The notes: generated from the sequence alone by a model not told the origin. DNA of 64,000 nucleotides from Mangifera indica (GCF_011075055.1 NC_058145.1:17853894-17917893); one strand, 5' to 3'. Positions 13,001 to 24,106 are shown, counted from the first letter of the stretch. Numbers and translations: made by a program.

Positions 13001-14550
13001 TCATCCAGGCATAGGACCCCTCTTTTGGTGAGCATTTCAAGAGATTCTAAGGTATTGTTTCCTTTATGAATTGCTTTACAATGTCTCTTAATTTTCTTAA
13101 TGTGCTTTTACTTAGGATGCCTTTATGGTATTCAGCTTAAAAGAAACTGCATTTTGTTTCTATAGGTGAGGGTTTGGGATACATCCACATCATCTGCAGT
13201 TCGTTCTTCATGCTGTGTGGGAATGGCTTCTGTAACTGGTACACCTGTGGCCATGAAATGCCATGAATCATTGCTTTATGTTGCTGCTGGTTCTTCTGTT
13301 GTTACTATTGATTTGAGGACAATGCAAAAGGTCATCACTGCAACAATCGATCAACCAAAATTACTATCCTTTGCTATGTTACCTTCAAAATCCTTGATCT
13401 GCACTGGCGGAATTGACAAGTAAGACTTACTCTGGGAAATGGGATTTGTTGTCTTCTGTTCGTTTATATGATATGTAGTTGATAGTTAAGTTAAGGGTTG
13501 TACTTGAATACCATTTAGTCCTTGTTATAATTTTATTATCTCCAACTAAAGCCTATGAATGGAGATACTTGAATTAGGGCTGGATACGAATTGTGCCAGC
13601 TTCACTTGGCTCGATGTTTGACTCAATTCAAGCTAAATTCTAGCTGAAGTTTTAGCTTGAATCTTCTCTAGTGATACTCTTCAGCTCACTGGCGACACTA
13701 TTCATCCCATCGGTGACACTAGTCATCCCACAGACGATCCTTGACAACATCTTTGGCCAGCTTAAATGAGCTCGAACTTGTTTTGGCCATTATGAATTCG
13801 AGTCAAGCTTGAGTTAGCCCATATTCGGTCTTGGCTTGAATCAAGCCAACTCAAAATACATTCAAATGCAATGTATTCACCTATTTTCCTAGGACATTTG
13901 ATGTCAATCTGTATTGTTTTACTACTTTATTCATGTTCTAATAAACATAAGATTTCTGTCAGACAAATAGAATTACATTGCAGAACTGATATAGGTCTTT
14001 GGAGACTTTGTAATGGTCAGTCCATGAAAATTTTGTTCAACAGTATTCTGAAAATATTCTTCCATACCACGATTGTTTTTAGTCGGTCTTAATTTTATCT
14101 GACAATAACAAGTGCTCTTAATGCAGGGCATTGCTTTGGGATATAAGGAGAAGCCGGGAGACTCTGAAACTAGAACCAGTAGCAGAGTTGGATGGACACA
14201 CAGGTCCGGTAACGCATTTACACATGGATCCATACAAAGTAGTAACAGCAGGGCCAGAGGATTTGCATGTCAATATTTGGGAGACTGACACTGGTACGCA
14301 AACGAATTCGTTGCTCTGTTGTTCTTTAGAGGACTCGAAAACAGTCATAGGGTGCTCAGCGTTGGCTGTTAATGGATGTCGTATTGCAACTGCTACTTAT
14401 AGTATACATGGTGGAGACATAAAGTTCTGTGATTTTTCACATGCTGCTTGCCCTATTTCCAAAGATGAAGATCAGCATGATTCAAAGTTCTGGGAACCTC
14501 CCTATTATGGTGATACTCACCGGATCCCTGCCGCATTGCAGTTTGACTGA
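10088..14550 (+). CDS. FBX2: F-box/WD-40 repeat protein (FBX2-like)
   Basis: Eight exons (10088-10257, 11008-11203, 11303-11400, 11860-11962, 12169-12386, 13009-13051, 13166-13419, 14127-14550) give 501 residues in one frame. The N-terminus (about residues 11-60, ITDLDEDALAHCASYLNL) is an F-box that should bind SKP1 in an SCF ubiquitin ligase. The rest holds WD40 repeats, visible as SCDHSIRIWRK, GGEDGTVRLWAL, SRDSKVRVWD, ALLWDIRRS and DLHVNIWE. These would form the substrate-binding propeller. The layout matches Arabidopsis At5g21040 (FBX2), which I recall as a negative regulator of phosphate-starvation responses. That function is carried over by homology only. Introns 1 and 7 host transposon remnants. 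No damage is seen. Confidence 0.93.
10485..10775. mobile_element. Intronic hAT-like element in F-box intron 1
   Basis: GCTCGAATGAGCTGAACTTG at the left and GGCTTGGCTTGAATCTGCC at the right are the arm sequences seen in the copies at 8328, 13572 and 18009. The middle is CT-rich and the 21-bp internal repeat has decayed beyond recognition. The ends are approximate. Confidence 0.45.
13572..13855. mobile_element. Intronic hAT-like element with 21-bp repeats in F-box intron 7
   Basis: The left end GGGCTGGATACGAATTG resembles the GGGGTGGATNCGA terminus of sister copies. The centre has consecutive 21-nt units beginning AGTGATACTCTTCAGC, GGCGACACTATTCATC and GGTGACACTAGTCATC. Arms rich in CAAGCTTGAGTTAGCC follow. 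The same unit occurs in the opposite orientation in the copy at 8328. Confidence 0.55.
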
Positions 14551-15252
14551 CGGTTTACCTTGTCAATAGGAGTCTCCCTCTTTATATAAGTGGGGAAAGA
14601 ACCATCAGCCCGCACCATGTTTGGTCTATTCCTTTTTTTTTTTTTTTTGTAATTTAAGCTATCTTTTGCAGTTTGTAAGAAAATTTTAAAATTTTGTGAT
14701 TGCATAGATCAAGTTTATTTTTATTTTAATGCAATTTGGGTTTTATGTTTATTGATCAATTATGTAAAATTATTTTGAATATTTATATAAACGGTTCACT
14801 GGTCCTATCATTAGTTATATTGGACTGACGTTTTCACAATGTCAACGTTTAGTTTGACTCTAAAAACATTCGTTTGTATTAAATTGTACCCGTGTATTTA
14901 TACTCTTTTGTAGTGTTACATGTTATTTCGATACTAGAGAGAAATGTATTAATGTTTTTGTGAATAATAACAAGGCAAATGGTATGTAATTTTCAGTCTA
15001 TTAAAACCTGAAAACGAAATACAATATACAATGACAGTCTTCTACTTAAAAAAGAATCCTGATTCTTCATGCCAGTGTAATAAGAAAAACAGATGCTTAT
15101 AACTCATAGCTACACGCTTGAGGAGAAACAAAGACACCTGAACTGATCGCAGAGTAGGAAAGACAGAAATCCAAAACCTTTCTTCATTTGAAACTGAATC
15201 GAATTTTCAACTAGTCAGGAAGAAAGCAATGAGCTGAATCAAGCTGAATCTT
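14551..15252. other. Convergent spacer between FBX2-like and APC11
   Basis: The two flanking genes converge here, so the segment should contain both 3' untranslated regions. A poly-T run lies at about 14632-14649. No further gene or structured element is seen. Confidence 0.6.
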
Positions 15253-16595
15253 TCATCCTTTGAACTGCCATTCTCTTCTGCACATGGGACAGTGTGCTTG
15301 AGGAGTTTGTGAATTCACCCATTTCAAGATGCAATGAAGATGGAAAGCATGGTTGCAGGCACCCCAAACTGCAACATAATAGTCAATACAGCTTCTTAGT
15401 CCTTTTATCACAAATCCTTTTAATACATGAAAAAAAAAACGAATTCAGTCATTCCCTTTAATCGGAATTTAAACCTTAAATTTTTGATACTGATTTAACA
15501 ATGTCACTAGATTGATACCATAATCGAGTAAAGATATATATACGAACATTTCTTACTATTTCCATACAAACTAACATAATATCATGGGATTAATTTATTC
15601 TAAAATGAGGAAAAAAAAAGAAGTAAAAAATCACATATGTTCGTACATATAATTTTATTTACATGAGATAGTTGAAGTAGCAACAAAAGTTATCTACTTA
15701 CTCAATGGGCAATCATCACCAGGGAGTTTACAATCAGGGCAGCAACCATCAAAAGCCATCCTACATATACCACAAGTTTCATCTTGTGCATCCCATGTCC
15801 ATGAAGCAACAGCATGCCACCTAAAAAGAATCATACAAGGAACACATAATTTCAGCATGCAAAAGAGAAGGTTGTGGACAATATTTTCAGACACAGTCAA
15901 GGGGTTGGTTTAGGCTTATCTTGGCATAATAGCAAATACTTAAATAAAACTTGACTCAAACTAGACAGGCCACAACTCCCAATTAGACCAATTGAACTGG
16001 CTAGTCTGGTCTGGGTTTTAGAACCATGCCAGTCCGGCTTGGGTTTTAGAACCATGGTGGTAAATTATTTAGAACATGAATAGTTTCATCCAGCCTCAAT
16101 TCAATGTGTATGAGACTTGTTTTGCTGATACAGTTACATAACAAATTCATTCCAATACATCAATGCTGAATTGAAATATCAAAGATATACTTGAGATGAA
16201 GAGAACATACTCTGTTTAAAGCCCGACACAAGTTCAAAAAGAAACCAGGTTAAGGATAAACACTTACAAAAATAATAAATAAAGGGGCTAAAAGTTCATA
16301 TTTTGCAAGTGAAATTTAATAAAGTATTACTGAGTCTGACTCAGACTCAAATTAGGGCTACTTTCTGCTTGTTCGAGCCAACCCTTAGCCTTAGATTCAC
16401 CTCAACACACTATATTCATTATACATAAATCTCTATAGTTTCTTCTACAGTAAAAGTATGATCCAGGATCTTGATGAACTGATCACAGCCCATCAATGGG
16501 TCCCACCCCAGTTGCATAAACCCACAGGAGAATAAAATTTGAGCTACTACAGAGTAGAAAACCAGTAAAAGGATACGCAAGATCTTGACTTTCAT
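15253..16595 (-). CDS. APC11: Anaphase-promoting complex subunit 11 (RING-H2)
   Basis: APC11 is the catalytic RING-H2 subunit of the APC/C ubiquitin ligase, which drives mitotic exit. Coding exons, from high to low coordinate, are 16577-16595 (MKVKIL), 15702-15820 (WHAVASWTWDAQDETCGICR onward) and 15253-15368 (WGACNHAFHLHC to REWQFKG). The zinc ligands CGIC, CCPDC, CNHAFHLHC and CPMC are all present, and the product would have the usual 84 residues. The second intron is a normal GT-AG (donor GTAAGT). The first has donor GTATCCTTTT, a perfect U12-type site, but joining at the only AG leaves the coding sequence one base short (254 instead of 255 nt). See the findings. An upstream AG just before the ATG suggests a 5'-leader intron. 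Confidence 0.88.
15992..16060. repeat. Short direct repeat in APC11 intron 1
   Basis: TCTGGGTTTTAGAACCATG (from 16010) is followed 28 nt on by CTTGGGTTTTAGAACCATG. The sequence is related to the repeat in VHA-d intron 9. It is small and probably a transposon remnant. Confidence 0.4.
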
Positions 16596-18772
16596 TTTGT
16601 GTGTCCTGCAATAACAAAATTTTTATCACGATTCACATAAAGATTAAAAACATTATTCATTAAAAGCAGGGAGAAAATGCTTCGACAAGGGAAGAAATTT
16701 ACAGCCCTAACAAACAAAATTGCCGCATTTACTGGGAGAACGGGATGAAGTTAGTAACCAGTCCCATAAATTTCTCTCAGAAACCCTTTTCCGGCTCCGG
16801 AAACCTATAGCCGGAAAAAGGTTTCCCACCACTTTTTAAAAAACATCTAAAACTTTGATGTCTAACAAAAAAAAAAAACCCATTTTATCGCATACCCGAA
16901 ACTCAAGAAATCTAAAATACGAATCCGAAAATTGAAAAACCCATGTTGATTACTAACGCCACGTCACTGACCTTGTTCTCTTCTTTTTTTAAGACGAATC
17001 CGACCTTCTTCTCAAGTCCGAATTTTAACCCAAATGCCTTCTTGCTCTTCTCTTCAAGTCGTTGATTGTTTACTGGTGTTTCTCACTCTGCTCAGAAGAG
17101 TGCGTTTAAGCTTTTGAAGAGGGGGAATTTGAGATGATTAAAAGGCTGGGGAGAACTGTAATCGGTGATTTTGAAAGGTATTATATGTTTAACTACTTTT
17201 CCTCAGGTGACATTTTAATCCACCACTGTCCACTGTCCTGGGGCTGAATTATTGAGCCGAAAGAAGGCCCAATTCAAGATACAAACTGATGTTCCAATTT
17301 GGGTAAAGAACATATTAATCTTTGACTCAATTTGGGTATACTAGAACTTAATCTTTCATATCTATTTGAACTTAAATTTGAGTAGCTCGTATTTGTTACA
17401 TAGATTTGTGTAACATCATTCGATCATTTCAATTAGATTTGATTTCTGTGCATTAAAAAGAAAAAAAATATCGATGGTAAAGTTGACGACATGTTAGAAT
17501 AAATTATTAACAAAAATGGTTATTGAAAGGGAGAATGTATTTTTTAAGGGTATAAATGATTTTTTTTTTTAACTTTGAGGGAGTAACTATTAATTATAAA
17601 ATATAGAAACCCTAAATAGGGGGTAAAAAACAACTTTTTAAAACTAAACTAAAGGTGAAATTATTAATTTTTTAAAACTAAGATAAAAAAAAAAAAATTT
17701 TATTTCTTTGAATAAAATTATTAAATGACATTTTTATTTTTTATGCAAATAATAAAATTTAAAAGAAGTTCAATGATAAATGAATATTTAAATTTTTATA
17801 ATTTAAGCGGTGAAAGTTTTGAAAAAGACTAATCCTTGATGAGAATAAGTCTTTTCGCCTTATTTTTATGTCCAAATTTTGCAAATGAGATGTATTTGTG
17901 AGATTCAAGTTCAACCATTTGGTTACAACCTCAATGACCCAATTTTCTTTATAATAATTGGAAGCTTCAATGAAATTGAATACTATTATGAAAACTAGTG
18001 ACATGCCCTTAGGGGTGGATGCAATCCGATTCGACTTAGATAAGCTAAACTCGAACAAAAGTTTCAGCTCATTAATCTCGAGTTCAGCTTGAGATCAATG
18101 TCACTACAATAGAGCTTGCCTCACTAATGAATCTTCTTCTCTAACATTGCGCGACCAACTCAATCGAATTGAGCTCAACTTTAAGCTGAGCATTTTGAAT
18201 TAGTTGAACTCAAGCTGTCCCTGTTCAGCCTTGGCTCAACTTCAATCCACCCTTACATTGCCACTAAATCTCAATATAATCGTTTCACAACTATTTGCAG
18301 CACACCAGCGACATTTTTGCTCTGCGATCAAAGAACTACATGGATGTCAACACCAGTAGCAGTTACGAAGTTCTCATTTGCAGCCTGCAAACCTGGAATG
18401 AAGCAAATTGCAAGCCAGACTGACCCATTATGTAATAGTCAAAATAAACAAATTGCCGGAGCTAATGAATGGTCAACACTTCTTAAAGATGCTTTCAGTA
18501 AGAGGAAAGAAGAAAAGATGCAATCCAACTACTACAAAATTCATTCCACTGAATTTCATTCTAGTAAGATTCATCTGGCAATTCATTAACTTACAAAACA
18601 CACCTGACAGATATTAAGAAGCCCTATTGAAAAGGCTTGCAGCAGAGTCAAATACCAGCTTGAGCTGCAGTAAAAAGTTTTGTGCAAGTCTGATTTCAGA
18701 CAGTTAACTCTGTCAAGTAAAAGCATGCGGTTTTTGAGTTCGGATGGTACAAGTTTTTGTTCTTCTAGAGTA
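16596..18772. other. APC11 upstream region and spacer
   Basis: The first 500 bases, read on the minus strand, should hold the APC11 5' leader and promoter. About 17480-17700 has poly-A runs and sequence like the interior of the foldback family (AACCCTAAATAGGGGGTAAA). A hAT-like element lies at 18009-18257. From 18300 to 18770 I see no coding support on either strand. Confidence 0.55.
18009..18257. mobile_element. hAT-like MITE with clear terminal inverted repeats
   Basis: The element begins TTAGGGGTGGATGCAATCCG and ends TTCAATCCACCCTTAC, so the ends are inverted copies of a TAGGGGTGGAT terminus. The arms carry TCGAGTTCAGCTTGAG-like sequence. Flanks are ACATGCCC and CATTGCCA, which could be a worn 8-bp duplication but do not match exactly. 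There is no coding capacity. Confidence 0.6.
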
Positions 18773-21146
18773 TCAAAACTGCTTTCGCTTGTTTCTAAAG
18801 AATTTCTCTCTTTTTGCATAAACATAACAAAGAGCAAGGAAGCCCACAGCAGTCATTGAGACTGAACCCCATGGAACTGGTGGGTCCTTGAAACAAACAA
18901 GCGATGCTTGCAGTTCATCAGATGCATGGTACATGAGAGAGTGCATGGTATACAGGTCGTGATCTGTCGACCTCAAGTAATACAATGCCATCTCAAAATC
19001 CAAATGTGACAAAGCAGAGACTGCCTTGTCAATCTTGTACTTTAACAAGTTCCACCTCTGTACAGACTCAACATACCGCTTTTGTTTAAGAAGTTTTCTG
19101 TCCCCACCATAAGCAGCTAAAGATGAAATCTATTGATGTACTTGAACATCAATAGCACTCGATATACTATAATTCAATGCGGTCAGAAGAACATTTCTCT
19201 GAGCTGCATCCTTTTGTTCAAAAGACAATGATGAAATCTCTGAGAAGGGCCCAAACGGTGTCTGCCCAACACTCCATGTGTAATCAACTAATGTATTATT
19301 ATGCGTTGGGCTCCATGACAAATGGGTAGGCGACACTCCCCACATACTCTCCAGAATTGAACCAACAAGAGGCTGCTCTAGCTCTCTTGTATGAGTAAAC
19401 ACATGTTGACCATTACAGCTATAATCACTCACGGTTTGAGAATTCTTTGTCCTCACCACAATAACCATATCTCTAAAGGCAACAGATTGACGATATCGAT
19501 CAAGCAATAACAGCATATTATAGTCCAGATCAAAGACATAAACAGGAAGAACCCTCCCAAAATCTTCCTCAGGGATCCCAGCCACCCTCCTAAGCTCCTC
19601 AGCCGAATCAGACAATATACGATGCAATTTCTTCGAGTCCAGATACTCACTCACAATTAATGTGTAATTATCAAACAAAAACCTCAAGGTATAAGAATTA
19701 ATCGACTTTGTAATTGCATAGGAACAAATCGAACACTCTGCGAAATTCACCTTAAAATTCTTGAAACTCAAAGACTGATCTCCCAACAACAACCCAGCCT
19801 CATTAACCTCATCCATAAATGTCCTCTCAACTGATTTCCAATCCAAACCACCTGAATCCGCTCCACTCTCAGAACCATACACATGAATAAACTGAACAAT
19901 CAATGAGTACTCAAAAGACACAGGAATCCTCGAAGAAGGCACAACAAGCATCTGAAACAAAAACCAACACAACAACTAAAAACGTTCAATAAACACATAA
20001 AATCACTACAAATCAACAAACTTAAAAAAAAAAAAAAACTTAGTCCATATATTATTATCCTCAATTTCCCATCGCCGGTGACAATCATCATACAGGACAT
20101 CGACAAGTAACATTATTCAAACAGTTAAAACCTGATATTCTACACATAAAAACAACACAATTTAACAATCCTAAAATACACTAAATGATGCATACCAAAT
20201 TACACTTGGGCTCAAGTAGAGTATCTTGCTATGTAGCATTGCCATATAATAACTACATTAGCTCATCATTTACACAACAATGCTACATAAAAGACTACTC
20301 ATTTGAGAGACCTAGTAATATTCAAACACTTAAAAACAGCCTACCTGATAAGCTCTCCAAACAAGCGAAGCTAGATCAGCAAACAGCGCCCTTTGCGACT
20401 TGGGACAACCATGAAACGCGGCAAAAGGATGAAACTCCCCTTGTGCCAAAACCCCATCACCGGACAAAGCTGGCCCATAATCCACCGGTCCGGCGCCGAG
20501 ATCAACCCATATATACCTCTCTTTCCCAACCCAAATACTCCCTAAACACTTTGTAAACCCCGGCGACGAATCCCCATGACTGTAACTGTAAGCATAACGC
20601 TTCCCCATCGACCCCAAAGAAAGCAAGTAAATACAAAACCCATTTCCCCCTCTCTCCTTCTCAAAATCCTGCTTAATTATTTCATCAATGGACTCGCACA
20701 CAACGGGAACAAGCGCATGCCGAAGCGGTGAGATCGAAGAAGCCAAGAAGGCTTCAAGGGGTCTGCGACAGGCGCGACGAGAGCAAAGGGGAAAGCGAGA
20801 TGTCAACGTGGGGGGAGTGAGAAATTGAGAGAGAATGGAAGCGGGAGGAGGCGTGGGCGGCTGACAAGCAGGATTGGAGGAGGGAGGGAGCCGAGGATGG
20901 GAAAGTGGAGACAGGGCCCACGAGTCTGACTTGGAGGGAGACTGGAACGGAGAGGGAAAGGAGAGAGGAGAGTGTTGGAGTTGGAGAGGGAAGATTTGAG
21001 GGCGGGCGGCAGGGAGTTGAAAGAGTCATTGGTGAAGTGAGGGTCGAGGCAGGCGTGGTGGGTAAGGAAAGTGTCGAGGCCCGGGATCGGAGTGGCGGAG
21101 TATACGGCGGAGACAGGAAGAGATGGAGGAGGAGGAAGGTGGTCAT
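18773..21146 (-). pseudogene. At3g28720-like membrane protein gene, disrupted
   Basis: This resembles a conserved plant protein of unknown function (Arabidopsis At3g28720, from memory). There are two exons: exon 1 from ATG 21146 to the donor at 20345, and exon 2 from 19951 to TGA 18773. The N-terminus (MTTFLLLHLFLS) looks like a signal peptide. The conserved core is intact (DSSPGFTKCLGSIWVGKERY; GVSPTHLSWSPTHN; SALSHLDFEMALYYLRS). A C-terminal membrane helix (about VSMTAVGFLALCYVYA) is followed by the basic tail KREKFFRNKRKQF. Two kinds of damage are visible. An in-frame TAG at 19130-19132 precedes about 118 conserved residues. In exon 1 the ATG frame ends in TGA at 20754, after which similarity continues in another frame. 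Best similarity in the first third also changes frame. It is either a recently decayed gene or, for the exon 1 changes, a sequence error. Confidence 0.7.
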
Positions 21147-22209
21147 TTTGTCCGTCAAGTGGTGGTTGGGTTAGGATCCAAGAAACTGTTTACGCGCATT
21201 GCTTTGAATCTAATGTCAAAGACCTGAAGATACTTCAGGGTGTACTTTGCAAAGAAATCCTTTAGTAGGACACTTATGTTAAGAAATTTAAATAATAAAA
21301 AATCCTGCCTAACTAGTAACTATCAAAAATAAGAAAAATATGTCCAATCGAGGGTTGAATTTGAGCTGAAACTGTTTAAATTCAAAAATCTGTTTGTCTG
21401 AAAGGAGTTAAATTTGAGCTAAAAATCCAATTTGACAGTTTGATTTGATTTTGAGGATTTATCAATATTATTACATCAGCATTTTTTTTTTTAAAGGTTC
21501 ATTATATTTTTTCTTACACTATTATTTATTAATATGTTAAATTAAACTTAAACTAAAATTAAATATCATAAATTTAAATTAAATTTGAGTTGAATCAATT
21601 CTTAATCCTAACCTAACCTTAAAACAGTCCCGGTAAACTAAATCTTTTTTAATTGAATTGCATATCAAATGAGTCATTTTCCCCCCTGCTTCAGATGAAT
21701 ATGTGAGAACTTGTAAATCTGTTAAAAACAACTACAAAATACTTAAATTTCCATTGGTTGGATTGGACCGCCAGCATGACTAAACCCCTTGTTGAGGATG
21801 AAACAATTTTACCGAATCTAGGTTTTAGTTAGGTTTGTGATTAGGCACAAATATCATTAAGCTGAAAAAATTTATTGTATAATATTATCTAATTAACATA
21901 GTTATCATTGTATCATCGATGTCATCAATCCATTTAATCAATCTAACTATTTAATTTAATCTTATCCCAATCTAAAAACATTGGTATATACTTGCATTTA
22001 TTCATTGAGGCATTTGATAATTGTATATCATTACACATATTCATACAAAAGGCTCTTGATGAAAAAAAAGGAAAAATCTTACAAACTAAACACTGCAAAA
22101 ACTATTTACATAACCACTGAAAAGCCAAAAACATATCTTAATTTTGAGAGGGTTTAGAGTATGGGATTTAGGTTGCAGCTTTGTAGAGGAGCTATCTCTT
22201 CTTGCTTGA
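21147..22209. other. Spacer with degenerate TTGAATT repeats
   Basis: This lies between two minus-strand genes. It should contain the promoter of the At3g28720-like gene and the 3' end of the WRI4-like gene. About 21340-21610 has TTTGAGCTAAA and AAATTTGAGTTGAATC-like sequence shared with several other intergenic tracts in the window. No gene is seen. Confidence 0.55.
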
Positions 22210-24106
22210 TCACAACATGAAGGGTTGTCTTTCTTGAAAGTCTATGCTATGGTCTCTATTGGTTGAATAAATGAAAGGGACGTCTTCAGTTCCCTCATAT
22301 AATATCCCACCAAACTCATCATCATCATCACTGCCTGACCCTGCTTGTTGGTTCTTTGTTTCCTCCCCATCAGACTCCTGATCCTCTGAAGACATGTTTG
22401 AATTCTTCTGCACCAAGTCTCTGAATACAGAAGATCTCAGGAGGAGGCTGAGCGCAGTTGGGGTTGAAGACTTGTTGTTGCTTGATGAGTTGGAAGAAGT
22501 TCTGGCTTGGAAGGTGCATTGTTCTTGCTTTGGTGGGGAGGTCAAGTAGTCTGATGTGAATGGATTGGAGTTTGAAAGTGAGATTTTTGAGTCCTCATTT
22601 GGAATGTAACTGGTTGGTGATGGAACTGGTTGTGGTTCTGTGACTGTGTTCAAGTCATGAGCACCAGCAGCCAGCATGTTTGTTGTTCCAGGTTTTAGCC
22701 ATCTGATATAAGTGCTCAAATCGAAATTGGTCACAGCATGGATCCCTCTGTACTCAATTGCTGCAATGTCATAAGCACAAGCAGCCTCTTCTTGAGTACC
22801 TGTAATGATTCAATAAAAATTTCACGTTTATAAAGCATGACAGAAATGTTAGATATGTATAAATATTTCAAATGACTTGAGATATTAATACAAAACTGTC
22901 TATATAGCGACTTACTGTAAGTGTCAAGGTAGAGGTACTTGTTCCCGAAAACTCTCCCTATCCTTGCTTCCCATCTTCCATTATGATGGTGTTTGCATAG
23001 AATCAATTTCACCAGAGAGATCTTTTAGGCTTTGCTCTAAATCAGAAACATTCAATAAGCTTCAAGATGATCAAATTTTCAAGAAATTCACCTTGCAACT
23101 TCTCGATATTTCGATACACCTCTTGAGAAGCCACTGCTCTTTCTGCGATAAGGAAGAACAGAAACTGTTAATTAGAGAAACAGATAGTCATGGAACCTAG
23201 AAACAATCTGTATATCAGAAATATGATTACCTTCTTAAAAAAGCCAAGTACTCCTCTTTGCTAACAGTTTTCATGATCTCAATTTCCTTCTCATAATCTG
23301 ATATCTGTTAAAAGTATTTATGTTAGATTTCATGAATCTTTTTCAGAGTTTGCATAAGAACAAGACCTTCGGATTGGTACCGGAAAATTTGTGAAAGTTG
23401 ATCTGCCCCAATACTTAAGTGCAGCTAAATCATATGCTCTTGCAGCAGCTTCTTCTTCATCATAAGCACCTGATAAATTCAGAAAAAGATGTCAATTTTC
23501 TCCACAATTCTCCCCAGAAAAGAACTTGAACTTCGATGTTTAGTAGAAGAGGCATCAAAGTTCTTACCAATGTAAACTGTTGAGTCCAGATTGATTCCAG
23601 GGCACAAAGCAGAAGAGAAAAACACAAAATCTGGTCAGATTGAAATATAGGGAAGAAGAATAAGAGAAGCTATGATGAAGTATTTATTATCTGCCTTGTT
23701 TCCCTTTCTTCTTCTGAGTGACATTCCAAGAGAGCTTATCCCACAAGTGAGCTTCATATCGGCCAGTCCAGCGATGCCTATTCATTTCCCAGATTGAAAA
23801 GCTTGATCAGTGAGCAAATAATTCATACACAAGATCAAGAAAGGTGTCACAGAACTCATCATATACAGCTTGTTTATAATTTTACCTGCTGACCCCACGG
23901 AACTTTGAACTTCTTTTCACTGTGGTGGCTGCAGTGCTATTTTGTTGCAGACTTTGGTTGGCATCATCAAAACCAAGTGAAGCTGCTACAGCATGATCTC
24001 TTCGCCTTCTTTTCACACATCGCGCAGCCTGAACTTCATTTTCTCCAGGCAAGTATGCACGGCGCCTCACTTGGTTTTCTTCACTCTTCACCATCACCAT
24101 TTTCAT
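22210..24106 (-). CDS. WRI4: AP2/ERF transcription factor, WRINKLED4/3-like, with aberrant splice site
   Basis: This is a two-AP2-domain factor of the WRINKLED group, whose members activate fatty-acid, cutin or wax synthesis genes. Eight exons, high to low, are 23886-24106, 23695-23777, 23568-23576 (9 nt, coding VYI), 23381-23469, 23231-23304, 23092-23142, 22916-22992 and 22210-22799. They total 397 residues. Domain 1 runs from SSKFRGVSR through [14 protein letters not shown] to [11 protein letters not shown]. Domain 2 runs from SKYREVAR through [20 protein letters not shown] to [13 protein letters not shown]. The tail has the [12 protein letters not shown] motif and an acidic stretch (GSDDDDEF). 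Three oddities stand out. The donor before the 9-nt exon is GC. The acceptor before exon 7 reads TGCAA instead of TGCAG. The YRG element of domain 2 is YRE. The choice between WRI3 and WRI4 is uncertain, and the gene may be impaired. Confidence 0.85.

Noticed and set aside
19130..19141. A 12-base intron (GTACATCAATAG) that would remove the in-frame stop
   Set aside because: Far below the minimum intron length of plants (about 60-70 nt), so the stop codon is treated as real.
20185..20556. Plus-strand open frame of 123 codons
   Set aside because: It lies antisense to the conserved first exon of the At3g28720-like gene. It has no family resemblance and mirrors that gene's codon pattern.
20905..21174. 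Arg/Gly/Glu-rich plus-strand open frame
   Set aside because: It is antisense to the Ser/Pro/Leu-rich N-terminus of the minus-strand gene. The composition is explained by that strand.
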